Below are positions 9,228 to 18,306 of a stretch of 47,616 bases of DNA, piece after piece. This DNA is from Planctomycetota bacterium (GTDB lineage: Bacteria > Planctomycetota > Planctomycetia > Pirellulales > Pirellulaceae). The notes below the pieces were generated by a model. It saw only the letters and a program-made list of their open reading frames with translations, was not told where the DNA came from and made no database searches. The stretch's first letter is position 1. Every line of letters begins with the position of its first letter. The translations under genes were made by a program, and so were the position numbers. Location of the stretch: positions 1 through 47,616 of the forward strand of contig JAPLNM010000140.1 of the NCBI GenBank assembly GCA_026692845.1, in the 5' to 3' direction.

Positions 9228-10381
9228 CTTACGAACCCTCCACCACAAAAAAACTCAGGATTGTAAAAGCGTACCGACGATGTCCCGGGCCTAGTGAAGG
9301 TTAAAGTCTGCACGTTGAGCATCGCTGTGTTGCCACCCGGAACCGTGAACAAGAACGCAGGCTTCGATTCGGGCGAAGCGATATTCTTGACCGATTGGCA
9401 ACCATAAATCCGATCGTATCCACCATTCATGACCTGAAAGGTTTTATCGTTCGCATAACGCAATGCATTGCCTATCTTGTTCGGATCCAAGTCCATCGAC
9501 AGAAAAGGCCGAGCGCAGTTCCGCGTGCAAGCGGCAATGTTCTGTATATCAGCCAACCCCGGGGAATAAAAGTTAAAGTAGTAGCTCGTGTCACCCACCG
9601 TGGCGCCGGCGATTTGATAGGTGCGGCTATCGAAATAAATAATCGGCACTCCAAGCTGCTGATACGTCGGTCCGTTCCCGACATACACCGGCATCAAGTC
9701 GTTTGGTACCCCTTCGGAATAGACCGTCTCGTCGGTCGATGCACCGGTGTTCGGGTCGAGCGTCAATCGCCCGATCTTGAACTCGAAAAACGCATTCTCT
9801 CGCTGCGTGTTGTAGATATATGCACTTCCCACTTGCTTGAGTGGTCCTCCAGGGCCGGTGATCGGTCGCTGCGGATCGGTGCTAAACCCACCTAGAAAAA
9901 ACACCAACGCTTCGGCCGAATCGAACACTCGCCCGCTGCGCAGGCCCGGCGATGTCGGTAAGTACCTCGGCAAATGCGGATGCGATCCGGTCAAATCGTT
10001 GTCGTTGCGTATCAGCCCGTTCTGCTGACTTAGGGCCGGATTCAAAAGCCCCAACTCCGATGCCAAGATATTCGGAAACGCCTTGCGCAAGTGCGCTTCC
10101 ATCACCGGCCAGGAACTCCCATCCGGAGGGTAATCCCCATACTTGGTCCTATAAGCCTCAACGGCCGAAGCGATCGACTGGACCTCAAAGGCCTGGGCCC
10201 GCTTGAGAATCGCTACCCGCGCCGCATTGACGCCCCAGGCAAGCAACCCCGCAAGGATCCCAAGGATCGCCATGACCACAAGCAACTCCACAAGGGTAAA
10301 GCCTCGACGAAGTCTCCTTAGATACCCAACACTCCGTGTTGCTCTCTGCTTCGATCCGATTCTCTTCGATCCGATGGTCAT
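9224..10381 (-). CDS. GspG-like major pseudopilin
   Basis: A 385-residue pseudopilin. The leader is long (27 residues, rich in Arg/Lys/Ser) and ends RRG. It is followed by FTLVELLVVMAILGILAGLL with Glu at +5, the canonical GspG/PilA start. Further on, AFEVQSIASAVEAYRTKYGDYPPD matches the GspG pattern of a long helix leading to a Tyr-Pro-Pro turn. Usual GspG is about 140 residues, so this version has roughly 240 extra exported residues. The ATG at 10381 is chosen because GGGGGAAAG lies just upstream; the frame is open much further but would run into gspF. A three-copy 15-bp tandem repeat fills the gap to gspF. Confidence 0.82.
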   Translation of the reverse strand: MTIGSKRIGSKQRATRSVGYLRRLRRGFTLVELLVVMAILGILAGLLAWGVNAARVAILKRAQAFEVQSIASAVEAYRTKYGDYPPDGSSWPVMEAHLRKAFPNILASELGLLNPALSQQNGLIRNDNDLTGSHPHLPRYLPTSPGLRSGRVFDSAEALVFFLGGFSTDPQRPITGPGGPLKQVGSAYIYNTQRENAFFEFKIGRLTLDPNTGASTDETVYSEGVPNDLMPVYVGNGPTYQQLGVPIIYFDSRTYQIAGATVGDTSYYFNFYSPGLADIQNIAACTRNCARPFLSMDLDPNKIGNALRYANDKTFQVMNGGYDRIYGCQSVKNIASPESKPAFLFTVPGGNTAMLNVQTLTFTRPGTSSVRFYNPEFFCGGGFVR

Positions 10382-10397
10382 GAGTCTTTCCCCCAAA

Positions 10398-10442
10398 AAC
10401 TGGTTGGCTTGCAACTGGTTAGCTCGCAACTGATTAGCTCGC
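10398..10442. repeat. Tandem repeat, 3 x 15 bp, between gspF and the gspG-like gene
   Basis: Three head-to-tail copies of the unit AACTGGTTAGCTCGC, with one or two substitutions per copy, fill most of the 71-bp gap between the gspF stop (10453) and the gspG-like start (10381). On the coding strand an open but probably untranslated frame would read a repeating LRANQ. No protein-binding motif is recognised. Confidence 0.85.
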
Positions 10443-10452
10443 AACTTTATGG

Positions 10453-11925
10453 CTACTTCGCACCGCTCAAATTCGTGATCAGCGAAATCAACGGCATGAA
10501 CAACGATACGACGATAAATCCGACGGCAACCCCAAGGAACACAATGAGCAACGGCTCGATCAGCTTGGTCAAGCCTTCGGTCATCACGCTGACTTCTTCG
10601 TCGTAGTTGTCGGCAATCTTGTAAAGCATCGTGTCGAGTTCCCCGGTCTCCTCGCCCACGTCGATCATGTTGACGACCAAGTCGTCGATCACCCGCGATC
10701 GGGTCTTGAGCGCATAGAGCAATGCACATGCGACCGCTCCGATGGCGATCGTTCCGAGACTCATCATCAAAAGCTGTCCGGCGCCACCGGCATTCTTCGA
10801 CGGGCCGCCGTCGGTCGATTTGCCCGCACCCCGACCGGCCGTAACGGCCACCGAGAGCATCATGATCCCCGGGAACATCCCCATCCAAACCCAATAAAAC
10901 AATGCCATCGGATGGAAACCCAAGTACGAATTCTCCTTCATCGGCTTGGAGATCGTCTCGCCCTCGCGGATCGCTTCGCTGACCTTCGTGAAGATGCGCT
11001 CGAACATCGCATTGCCCGAGGTCTCCCGAGTGATATTCAACGCTTCGAGAATCGGAACACCCGAGGTGACCAATGTCCCTAAGGTCCGTGTGGTTCGGGC
11101 CAAGATGTTCTTCTCGACAAGATTCCCGAAAACCGGAATCTTGATAATGAACATGTCATAACCCATCCGTCCATGCTTGAACTTGCGGATCAACTTGCCA
11201 ATGAGCCAAAGGACCACCGGCAATAGAATCATGAGCCAGAAGTAACCCACGACGTAATCGCTCATGGCCATGAGCAAGACCGTCGGAGCCGGTAGCTTGA
11301 GTTCGAACTCGTCGAACATCTTCTTAAACGTCGGGACGATGAAGTACATAATCCCAGCCAGAATCAACACCGCGACCATCACGACGGCCACCGGGTAAAT
11401 CATCGCACCCTTGACCTTGCGTTTGAGCGATTCGCTCCGCTCGAGAAACTCGGCCAAACGTTGCAAGATCGTCTCAAGGGCACCACCGGCCTCACCGGCC
11501 TTGATCATGTTGACGTACAGACGGCTGAAAACCTTCGGGCACTTCGACATCGCCTCGGATAGCGTCGATCCGGTCTCGATCTCGTCGCACACATCCATCA
11601 GCGAGTTTTTGAGCTTGCCACCCTTGATGTTGTTCTCAAGGATCCGAAGCGAGCGTAGGATCGGCAAACCGGCGTCCTGGAGGATCGACAACTGACGGGT
11701 GAACGTACAGATGTGCTTGGTCTTGGCACCACCCATCGCAAAGGGACGCTTCTTCTTGACCCCAGCCCCAGCGGCTTGGGCCGTCCCCTTCTTGAGCGAA
11801 AGCTTCGTGACAAAGTAACCCATCCCCTTGATGGTGTTCTGTGCCTCTTCTTCGCTTGGAGCCTCAATGACGTCCTTGATTTCTTGGCCCGTGCGGTCCA
11901 TGGCCTCGAACTGATACATTGGCAT
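10453..11925 (-). CDS. gspF: GspF/PilC-type inner-membrane platform protein with an internal insertion
   Basis: Inner-membrane platform protein of the pilus/type II secretion machine, which couples the cytoplasmic ATPases to pilin assembly. The first T2SSF domain spans about residues 75-205 (FTRQLSILQDAGLPILRSLR, then AGEAGGALETIL), followed by a membrane helix near 170-195. The second domain begins near 280 (TLVTSGVPILEALNITRET) and ends VGEETGELDTML and LIEPLLIVFLGVAVGFIVVS. Between about residues 337 and 412 is an extra ~75-residue segment containing two hydrophobic stretches (ALFYWVWMGMFPGIMMLSVA and a later ALA-rich one) joined by a Gly/Ser/Lys linker. Standard GspF is about 400 residues; this one is 490. 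The segment interrupts the second domain just before its conserved VGEETGE box. The start is the ATG at 11925. Confidence 0.9.
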   Translation of the reverse strand: MPMYQFEAMDRTGQEIKDVIEAPSEEEAQNTIKGMGYFVTKLSLKKGTAQAAGAGVKKKRPFAMGGAKTKHICTFTRQLSILQDAGLPILRSLRILENNIKGGKLKNSLMDVCDEIETGSTLSEAMSKCPKVFSRLYVNMIKAGEAGGALETILQRLAEFLERSESLKRKVKGAMIYPVAVVMVAVLILAGIMYFIVPTFKKMFDEFELKLPAPTVLLMAMSDYVVGYFWLMILLPVVLWLIGKLIRKFKHGRMGYDMFIIKIPVFGNLVEKNILARTTRTLGTLVTSGVPILEALNITRETSGNAMFERIFTKVSEAIREGETISKPMKENSYLGFHPMALFYWVWMGMFPGIMMLSVAVTAGRGAGKSTDGGPSKNAGGAGQLLMMSLGTIAIGAVACALLYALKTRSRVIDDLVVNMIDVGEETGELDTMLYKIADNYDEEVSVMTEGLTKLIEPLLIVFLGVAVGFIVVSLFMPLISLITNLSGAK

Positions 11926-12060
11926 GGTGTTATCCCCTGCTGGGAAGTGGTGGACGAAAGTTATGGTTTGAGTGAAAAGCTAAGGGGCTCAGTGTTACTA
12001 TTCGAGCCGTGTGGCTAAAAATCTAATTTCAAGCTTAAAATCTAGTGGTTGGGCAAAAAA

Positions 12061-13776
12061 TCAACCGTCATGCACCGTCTCGCGAACGACCTCTTCGGCC
12101 GTCGTATGGCCCTGGAATACAAACTGCTTGCCGTAATCCCGCAGCGTGATCATCCCATAGTGCACAGCCCTGGCTCGCAATTCATCGGTCGTAACGTTCC
12201 TCAGGATCATTTCTCGCATCTCGTCATTCATGACCATCAGCTCGAAAAGACCGATGCGACCCTTGTAGCCGGTGTTGTTGCAATTGTCGCATCCCTTACC
12301 CCGATAAAACTTCTGATCCTTGATGTCGGACTTTTCCATCCCCAACTCGTAGAGGACCTCCAAGGGCGGTTCGACCTGTTCGCGGCACTTGGTGCAAATC
12401 CGACGGACCAGCCGCTGTGCCAAGATCGCTTCGACCGTCGCGGTGATCAAAAACGTGGGAATCCCCATGTCCTTCATCCGCGTAATCGTGCTCGGTGCAT
12501 CATTGGTGTGCAACGTGCTAAAGACCAAGTGCCCCGTAAGGGACGCCTGGACGGCGATCTCGGCAGTCTCCAAGTCGCGGATCTCTCCGACGAGGATAAT
12601 GTCGGGATCCTGCCGCAAAATCGCTCGCAAACACGATGCAAACGTAACCCCAATGTCGTGGTCGATCGGAATCTGAACGATCCCGTCGATGTCGTACTCG
12701 ACTGGATCCTCGGTCGTGACAAGCTTTTCGCTGATCTCATTCATCTCCGATAAGGCCGAGTACAACGTCGTGGTCTTGCCCGATCCGGTCGGACCCGTCA
12801 CGAGCACAATGCCGTTGGGACGCCTCATGATCCGACGGAAATTCTCCTTGGTCGCCTCGTCCATGCCGACTTTGTCCAGCGACAAATTCACCACGGAACG
12901 ATCCAAAATCCGCATAACGACGCTCTCGCCAAACATCGTCGGCAAGACGCTCACGCGAAGGTCGATCGGGTGTCCACCGACCATCAACTCAATCCGACCG
13001 TCCTGCGGCAAGCGACGCTCGGCAATGTCCAAGTTCGCCATGACCTTGATCCGTGTCGTGATCGCAAAGGCCAAGTGACGAGGTGGAGGAACCATCTCGT
13101 ACAAGACCCCCTCGGCCTTGATCCGTATGCGAAACTCGTCTTCGAAAGGCTCAAAGTGAATGTCGCTCGCGTGGTCCTTGATCGCAAGCAAAAGCACCAA
13201 ATTCAATAGCTTGCGCACCGGCGCACTGTCGGCCAACGCCTCGGCACCGTCGAGGTCGAACTTGTCCCCCTGCAACTTGCTGGCCGCGACAAACAACTCT
13301 TCGTCGTCATTCAAATCGGCGATGATCTTCTCAACACTCAACGACTCCGGTGAGTAAAACCGATCAATCGTCGCCTTGATCTCTCGCTCGGTGGCCACGA
13401 CCATCTCAATGTCCAATCCCAAGAACGTCCTGAGCTCGTCCTGGACCGTCAAATTCTGTGGATCGCACGTGGCGATCGTCAAGCGATTGCCGTCGAACTT
13501 CACCGGCACGACCCGGTAAAGCTGCGCCATCACATCGGTTAGCTTCTCAAGCAATGCCTTGGGAATCGGGTCGTCACCAAGTGTCACGACCCTCATATTC
13601 ATCTGCTCGCCGAGAGCCTGTGCAAGCTGCTCGTCGGTGACCAACGCCATGTCCTCGGCCAACTTGCCGAGCAAGGCTCCGGGTTGCTGCTGCTGCTCTT
13701 CAAGCAGCAACTGAAGTTGTTCATCGGTGATGAACCCCATGTCGACAAAGATCTGGCCGATTTTTCGCTGAGACAT
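12061..13776 (-). CDS. gspE: GspE/PilB-type secretion ATPase with MshEN-like N-terminus
   Basis: Hexameric cytoplasmic ATPase driving pseudopilus or pilus extension (571 residues). Residues 4-28 (KIGQIFVDMGFITDEQLQLL) follow the 24-residue MshEN consensus, G-x2-[FLV]-V-x2-G-x2-x4-L-x3-L-x2-Q. A second, weaker copy starts near residue 34. This family domain can bind cyclic di-GMP. The core has Walker A GPTGSGKTTT near residue 325, the Asp box TEDPVEYD, Walker B DIILVGEIRD and the His box STLHTNDAPSTITRM. A CxxC...CxxC zinc module follows (CTKC, then CDNCNNTGYKGR). All catalytic positions look intact. It lies between the gspF and pilT genes, with a gap of about 135 bp to gspF and about 106 bp to pilT; the latter contains a 14-bp tandem repeat. 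Confidence 0.93.
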   Translation of the reverse strand: MSQRKIGQIFVDMGFITDEQLQLLLEEQQQQPGALLGKLAEDMALVTDEQLAQALGEQMNMRVVTLGDDPIPKALLEKLTDVMAQLYRVVPVKFDGNRLTIATCDPQNLTVQDELRTFLGLDIEMVVATEREIKATIDRFYSPESLSVEKIIADLNDDEELFVAASKLQGDKFDLDGAEALADSAPVRKLLNLVLLLAIKDHASDIHFEPFEDEFRIRIKAEGVLYEMVPPPRHLAFAITTRIKVMANLDIAERRLPQDGRIELMVGGHPIDLRVSVLPTMFGESVVMRILDRSVVNLSLDKVGMDEATKENFRRIMRRPNGIVLVTGPTGSGKTTTLYSALSEMNEISEKLVTTEDPVEYDIDGIVQIPIDHDIGVTFASCLRAILRQDPDIILVGEIRDLETAEIAVQASLTGHLVFSTLHTNDAPSTITRMKDMGIPTFLITATVEAILAQRLVRRICTKCREQVEPPLEVLYELGMEKSDIKDQKFYRGKGCDNCNNTGYKGRIGLFELMVMNDEMREMILRNVTTDELRARAVHYGMITLRDYGKQFVFQGHTTAEEVVRETVHDG

Positions 13777-13809
13777 GCGCAGGCTTTTTGGCTAAAGGCT
13801 TAGGTTTCT

Positions 13810-13851
13810 TGACTCGTGTTTCGTGACTCGTGCTTCATGACTCGTGCTTCA
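13810..13851. repeat. Tandem repeat, 3 x 14 bp, between pilT and gspE
   Basis: Three consecutive copies of TGACTCGTGCTTCA (the first with two changes) lie 34 bp upstream of the gspE start. A partial fourth copy begins at 13852. The array fills the gap between the pilT stop (13883) and gspE (13776). Confidence 0.85.
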
Positions 13852-13882
13852 TGACCCATCGCAATGCAATGACGGCGGAATC

Positions 13883-14998
13883 TCAACTGCCGTGGTCGAA
13901 TTCATCTTCGGGCTTCTCGTCCTCGACGCCGCGTCGCGCATTGACAATCCGCTTGGCCAAATCGTCCGGTCGGTGGGCCTTGGACAAGATGTCCTCGATC
14001 TCGACTTTGCCATCCCGCCAAAGATTGAACAACGAGTCGTCCATCAACTGCATCCCGAACTTCGCTCCCGTCTGGATCGCAGACCCAATCCGGAACGTCT
14101 TGTTCTCACGGATCAAGTTGGCGATACCCGGTGTGACGACCAGGACTTCGTAAGCCGCACAGCGGCCTCCTCCGATCTTAGGGATCAAGGTCTGGGCGGC
14201 CACTCCAAGCAAACTCGTCGAAAGCTGAGTTCGAATCTGATCCTGCAAATTGCCAGGGAAAGCATCGATCAAACGATTGACCGTCCCTTGGGCACTGTTG
14301 GTGTGCAACGTTCCAAACACGATGTGGCCAGTCTCGGCCGCACTGATCGCCGCAGAGATCGTATCCAAATCCCGCATCTCACCGACGAGAATACAGTCCG
14401 GGTCCTGACGCAATGCTCGACGGATCGCCTCGGAAAAACTAGGCACGTCGACCCCCACCTCGCGCTGGTTGATCGTCGACTTTTTATGCTCATGGTAAAA
14501 CTCGATCGGATCCTCAATCGTGATGATGTGGTGATCGTGATTCATATTCAAATAGTCGATCAAACTCGCCAATGTCGTGCTTTTGCCCGATCCTGTCGGA
14601 CCCGTTACAAGCACCAAACCACGCGGCCGCAATACCATCTTGACGACCGACTCAGGGAGCCCAAGTTGCTCAGGACTGAGCTTGTCATTGGGAATCTGAC
14701 GCAGCACCATCGAAATAAAACCGCGCTGCTTAAAAATCGAAACGCGGAAACGGGCCAATGTCCCAAAGGCAAACCCAAAGTCCGCCGATCCAACCTCCTG
14801 CAACTCCCGCTGACAACGCTCCGGAGCAATCGATTTCATCAACTGCATCGTGTCGTCGGCCTCAAGCACCTTGGTCTCCAACTTGCGCATCCGACCGTGA
14901 AGCCGAAACACTGGAGGTTGACCAACGACAATATGAATATCGCTGGCACCCTGCTTGACGGCCGCCTGGAGAAGCTTATCGATTAGGACTGTTGCCAT
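13883..14998 (-). CDS. pilT: PilT-type retraction ATPase
   Basis: A 371-residue twitching-motility ATPase that powers pilus retraction by disassembling pilin subunits. The N-terminal PAS-like domain opens LLQAAVKQGASDIHIVVG, the usual PilT start. Catalytic elements are complete: Walker A GPTGSGKSTT near residue 130, Asp box TIEDPIEF, Walker B DCILVGEMRDLDT, and His box GTLHTNSAQGTVNRLID. The C-terminal AIRNxIRE-like region of classical PilT is less clear here. Length matches the family (340-380). It sits between two extension-type ATPases (gspE and pilB2), so this operon encodes both extension and retraction. A second PilT-like protein is encoded at 20412-21596 on the opposite strand. Confidence 0.93.
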   Translation of the reverse strand: MATVLIDKLLQAAVKQGASDIHIVVGQPPVFRLHGRMRKLETKVLEADDTMQLMKSIAPERCQRELQEVGSADFGFAFGTLARFRVSIFKQRGFISMVLRQIPNDKLSPEQLGLPESVVKMVLRPRGLVLVTGPTGSGKSTTLASLIDYLNMNHDHHIITIEDPIEFYHEHKKSTINQREVGVDVPSFSEAIRRALRQDPDCILVGEMRDLDTISAAISAAETGHIVFGTLHTNSAQGTVNRLIDAFPGNLQDQIRTQLSTSLLGVAAQTLIPKIGGGRCAAYEVLVVTPGIANLIRENKTFRIGSAIQTGAKFGMQLMDDSLFNLWRDGKVEIEDILSKAHRPDDLAKRIVNARRGVEDEKPEDEFDHGS

Positions 14999-15197
14999 AA
15001 CGGTGATTTGATGAGTGTTAGGATGAGATTGAAGTCGAGATTCGAGCCCCTGGCTTGAGCGCTACGATTGCATTGTACTCAAGCTCCAGGCTAGCAATGA
15101 TTTAGGGACTGAAAAAACCGCCGTGGTCACGGGTGCTAAGCCAGGCAACCAAGCTACCAAGCTGCCAGGCAAACAAGCTGGTAGCTAAGGCTCAAAA

Positions 15198-15248
15198 CTA
15201 AGATGCAGACGGGACTAAGACGCAGATGGGGCTAAGACGCAGCCGGCG
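15198..15248. repeat. Tandem repeat, 3 x 17 bp, spanning the pilB2 stop codon
   Basis: Three copies of a 17-bp unit beginning CTAAGACGCAG follow each other. The third contains the TAG stop codon of the pilB2 gene (15232-15234). A less regular repeat of ACCAAGCT lies just beyond, around 15148-15175. The whole 233-bp gap (14999-15231) is repetitive and holds no gene. Confidence 0.8.
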
Positions 15249-17013
15249 CTGGGGCCGGACCGTCGAGGATCTCCTTGGTCACCCTGGCAATCGCAATATG
15301 CTCCTGCTCGGTCTTCTTGGCCGAACGGTACACCTCGTCGAGGGTCGATATGCCGTTGATCACTTTTCTTAATCCATCGCAGTACAAGGTCGTCATTCCG
15401 GCGATAATCGCTTCGGTCCGTAAGTCCGCCGAAGATTTCGAAGCAAACATCATCTCCCGGATCCGCCCGTTGATAAGCATCAACTCGTAAATCCCAATTC
15501 GGCCCCTGTAACCCTTCTTCTGGCAGTAGGGACACCCCTTGCCCTTGGAAAACTTCGCATACGGCAAGACCTCTGGCGGAAGCCCAGCCTCCTCCAACAG
15601 CGCTTCGCTGAGCGTCGTGGAGTACTTGCACCTCGTGCAGATCTTCCGAACCAGCCGCTGGGCCAAAACCGCAATCACCGAACTTGCCACCATGTACCCT
15701 GGCACCCCCATATCGGTCATCCGTGTGACAGCACTGGGCGCATCGTTCGTGTGCAGTGTACTGAATACCAAGTGTCCAGTTAGACTGGCCTGGATACCCA
15801 TCTGGGCCGTCTCGGTATCCCGCATCTCGCCGACGAGGATGATGTTCGGGGCCTGGCGAAGCATCGCTCGGATGATGCGGGCAAAGTCCAGCCCGATGTT
15901 GTGCCGGACCTCGACCTGATTGATCCCGGGCAAGTAGTATTCGACAGGGTCCTCTGCGGTGATGATCTTGCGATCCGGACGATTCAACGCGTTGAGCGCC
16001 GCATAAAGCGTCGTGGTCTTGCCCGAGCCAGTCGGACCCGTAACCAAAAAGATACCATTAGGCCGCTTAATAAGCCCGGAGAAGTGCTTGAAGTCTCGGT
16101 CGCCAAGACCGAGTTGCTTGACCCCGACGCGGATGTTGTCGCGGTCCAAAAGCCGCATAACGCACGACTGCCCGTGGTTCGTCGGTATGATCGAGACGCG
16201 TAGATCGAGCTCTTTTTCCCCGACGGTGATCTTGATCCGACCGTCCTGGGGCCGACGTCGTTCGGCGATGTCGATCCTGGCGAGAATCTTGATCCGAGAT
16301 AGGATCGCTCCGAGCAAACGACGCGGAGGACTGTCGCGCTCGACCAACACCCCGTCGATCCGGTAGCGGATCCGAACCCGGTCCTCGAACGGCTCGACGT
16401 GGATATCCGATGCGCGAAGCTGGACGGCTTCTTGGATCATCAGGTGTACTAATTTTACCACCGGGGCCGAATCGTCTCCCTCGCCATCCCCGTCGCCCAT
16501 CCCGTCTTCTTCGGTGGTGGTAAAGTCGATTTGAGTGTCGGTAAACTCCTGAAGCATCGAGTCGGCGGACTCTTCGCCGACTTGACCATAGTACCGGTTG
16601 ATCGCTTCTTGGATCTGCTCGATGGGAGCCAGAGCCGTTTCGACCTTGCGGTTGAGAATAAACCGCAGCTTTTCGATCGTTTCGATATCGAATGGGTCGG
16701 CCACGAGGACCTTGATCGTGTCGTCTTCGTCGGAAACCGGAATGATTTTGTTTTCGCGTGCAACGGATTCGGGGACCAACTCGATGGCCTGGTCGGGAAT
16801 CCGGATCGCTTGCAAGTCGACGTATTCGAAGTGATGGAATTCCGCAAGCGTCTGGGTTACCTCTTCACCCGTGGCGTATCCGAGGCTCGTGAGCATCGCC
16901 CCGATTTGCTTGTCCTCTTTCCTGGCAAACGATTTCGCTTCATTGAGTTGCTCAAGGGAAATGATCCCCCGTGAAAGAAGTAAATCGGTGTAATCCCGCG
17001 CGGGTCCAGGCAT
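15232..17013 (-). CDS. pilB: Second GspE/PilB-type extension ATPase
   Basis: A 593-residue ATPase of the GspE/PilB family. The ATG at 17013 is preferred because GGAGACTC lies directly upstream; the TTG at 17064 has no comparable site. The N-terminal ~150 residues resemble an MshEN domain (TDLLLSRGIISLEQL and QIGAMLTSLGYATGEEV). The core has Walker A GPTGSGKTTT, Asp box AEDPVEYY, Walker B NIILVGEMRDTET, His box STLHTNDAPSAVTRM and a zinc module (CTRC, then CPYCQKKGYRGR). The Walker B region reads QAPNIILV where most relatives have QDPD. All catalytic residues seem present. It is the first gene of the minus-strand operon, so its promoter should lie in 17014-17182, shared with the divergent permease gene. 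Whether it or the gspE at 12061 drives pilin extension cannot be decided here. Confidence 0.92.
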   Translation of the reverse strand: MPGPARDYTDLLLSRGIISLEQLNEAKSFARKEDKQIGAMLTSLGYATGEEVTQTLAEFHHFEYVDLQAIRIPDQAIELVPESVARENKIIPVSDEDDTIKVLVADPFDIETIEKLRFILNRKVETALAPIEQIQEAINRYYGQVGEESADSMLQEFTDTQIDFTTTEEDGMGDGDGEGDDSAPVVKLVHLMIQEAVQLRASDIHVEPFEDRVRIRYRIDGVLVERDSPPRRLLGAILSRIKILARIDIAERRRPQDGRIKITVGEKELDLRVSIIPTNHGQSCVMRLLDRDNIRVGVKQLGLGDRDFKHFSGLIKRPNGIFLVTGPTGSGKTTTLYAALNALNRPDRKIITAEDPVEYYLPGINQVEVRHNIGLDFARIIRAMLRQAPNIILVGEMRDTETAQMGIQASLTGHLVFSTLHTNDAPSAVTRMTDMGVPGYMVASSVIAVLAQRLVRKICTRCKYSTTLSEALLEEAGLPPEVLPYAKFSKGKGCPYCQKKGYRGRIGIYELMLINGRIREMMFASKSSADLRTEAIIAGMTTLYCDGLRKVINGISTLDEVYRSAKKTEQEHIAIARVTKEILDGPAPAPAAS

Positions 17014-17182
17014 AGACGAGTCTCCGATGAGAGCCAAGAGATGATCAGGTATTAGGCTAACCAATCCATCGAAATAACCTAACCAAAACCGATCGATGGA
17101 GTTGTTCGACTAACCCTTAGAAGTATACTCGACGCCCCTTTGGCTCAACAAACACCAAACCGGTGATGCAGATACGTTTTCC

Positions 17183-18208
17183 ATGAAAAATCCGGTAGAG
17201 TTGCACAGCCAGGCCCGATCAAGCTTACCCGTCCAAGTCCCCTCGGGCACGCAAAAACCAGGACCGATGTCCATCGCCCTGGCTCTGCTGATTCTCTATG
17301 TGGTATGGGGGTCGACCTACCTAGCCATCCGGGTCTCGGTTCAGACCTTTCCCCCGCTTTTGATGGGATCGACGCGCTTTGCGCTCGCCGGAATCCTGCT
17401 GCTGATCCTCTTGCAATGCTTGCGCTCGGTGCGATTGACCCTTCGGCAATGCATCGACAATGCGATCGGAGGTTTTTTCATGCTTCTTGGAGGCAACGGA
17501 CTGGTCTGCTGGGCCGTCCAGGAGATCCCCTCGGGCGTCGCGACGCTGGTCGTGGCACTGAACCCATTGTTTTTCGTCGCCGCTGAGTCGCTCCTGGGCG
17601 CCTGGGGTGCCCACAAGCAGACCTTGGAGTTTGCCGAACCGTCGAGTCTCGGCTCGACCCTCATCGCCCATCTTCCCAAAGGCTGGACCCAACTTGGCCT
17701 GGTCGTCGGCTTCCTAGGGCTTTGCATCCTGGTGGCTCCTTCGTTCCTGGAGCCTAGCCAAGCCCAATGGAACTTGGCTCGAATCTCGGCCCTGGTCTGG
17801 GCTTGTTTGTGCTGGACGATCGGCTCGATGTACATCCGCCATGTTCGCGATGCTGCCGACCCAATGGCCGGAGCAGCGGTCCAAATGCTCGCCGGAGCGT
17901 TTTTCTTGCTCCTAGCTAGTTACTTGCTAGGAGAATGGAGTGGATTTACTTGGGGACAAATCGCCCCAGAGGCGTGGTGGGCCTGGGCCTACTTGGTCCT
18001 GGCTGGCTCCCTGGTCGGCTACACATCATTTGTCTGGCTCATGAAACACGCCTCACCAACGCTCGTTAGCACCTACGGATACATCAATCCGATGATCGCT
18101 GTCTTCTTGGGCTGGTGGGTCCTTGGCGAACAAGTCGGCCCTCGTATGCTGATCGCTTCGACGACCATCATTGCAGGCGTGGTGCTGATTTCGTGGTCCA
18201 AGCGATAG
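17183..18208 (+). CDS. EamA/DMT-superfamily permease (YedA-like)
   Basis: An inner-membrane transporter of the drug/metabolite superfamily with about ten predicted helices in two EamA repeats. The first begins LALLILYVVWGSTYLAIRVS and the second is in the C-terminal half, ending GPRMLIASTTIIAGVVLIS. The signature PPLLMGSTRFALAGILL is typical of the YedA/RhaT group. The substrate is unknown; members export amino acids or metabolites. At 341 residues it has a ~28-residue hydrophilic N-terminus if translation starts at 17183. A second ATG at 17267, preceded by CCAGGACC, would give a more standard start directly before the first helix. It is divergent from the pilus operon and 98 bp upstream of carA. 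Confidence 0.85.
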   Translation: MKNPVELHSQARSSLPVQVPSGTQKPGPMSIALALLILYVVWGSTYLAIRVSVQTFPPLLMGSTRFALAGILLLILLQCLRSVRLTLRQCIDNAIGGFFMLLGGNGLVCWAVQEIPSGVATLVVALNPLFFVAAESLLGAWGAHKQTLEFAEPSSLGSTLIAHLPKGWTQLGLVVGFLGLCILVAPSFLEPSQAQWNLARISALVWACLCWTIGSMYIRHVRDAADPMAGAAVQMLAGAFFLLLASYLLGEWSGFTWGQIAPEAWWAWAYLVLAGSLVGYTSFVWLMKHASPTLVSTYGYINPMIAVFLGWWVLGEQVGPRMLIASTTIIAGVVLISWSKR

Positions 18209-18306
18209 CCGACGCGGAATTAACCCTGGTGGATCCAAGACAAAAAGACTATCATCCGGTAGGGATATTTCAGCTTGATCGAATCACAAGCAGGGGAAGA
18301 TCGCAG

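Noticed and set aside
13844-14986. A 380-codon plus-strand open frame opposite pilT
   Set aside because: The minus strand has complete PilT motifs. The opposite frame is Arg/Gln/His-rich and typical of a shadow.
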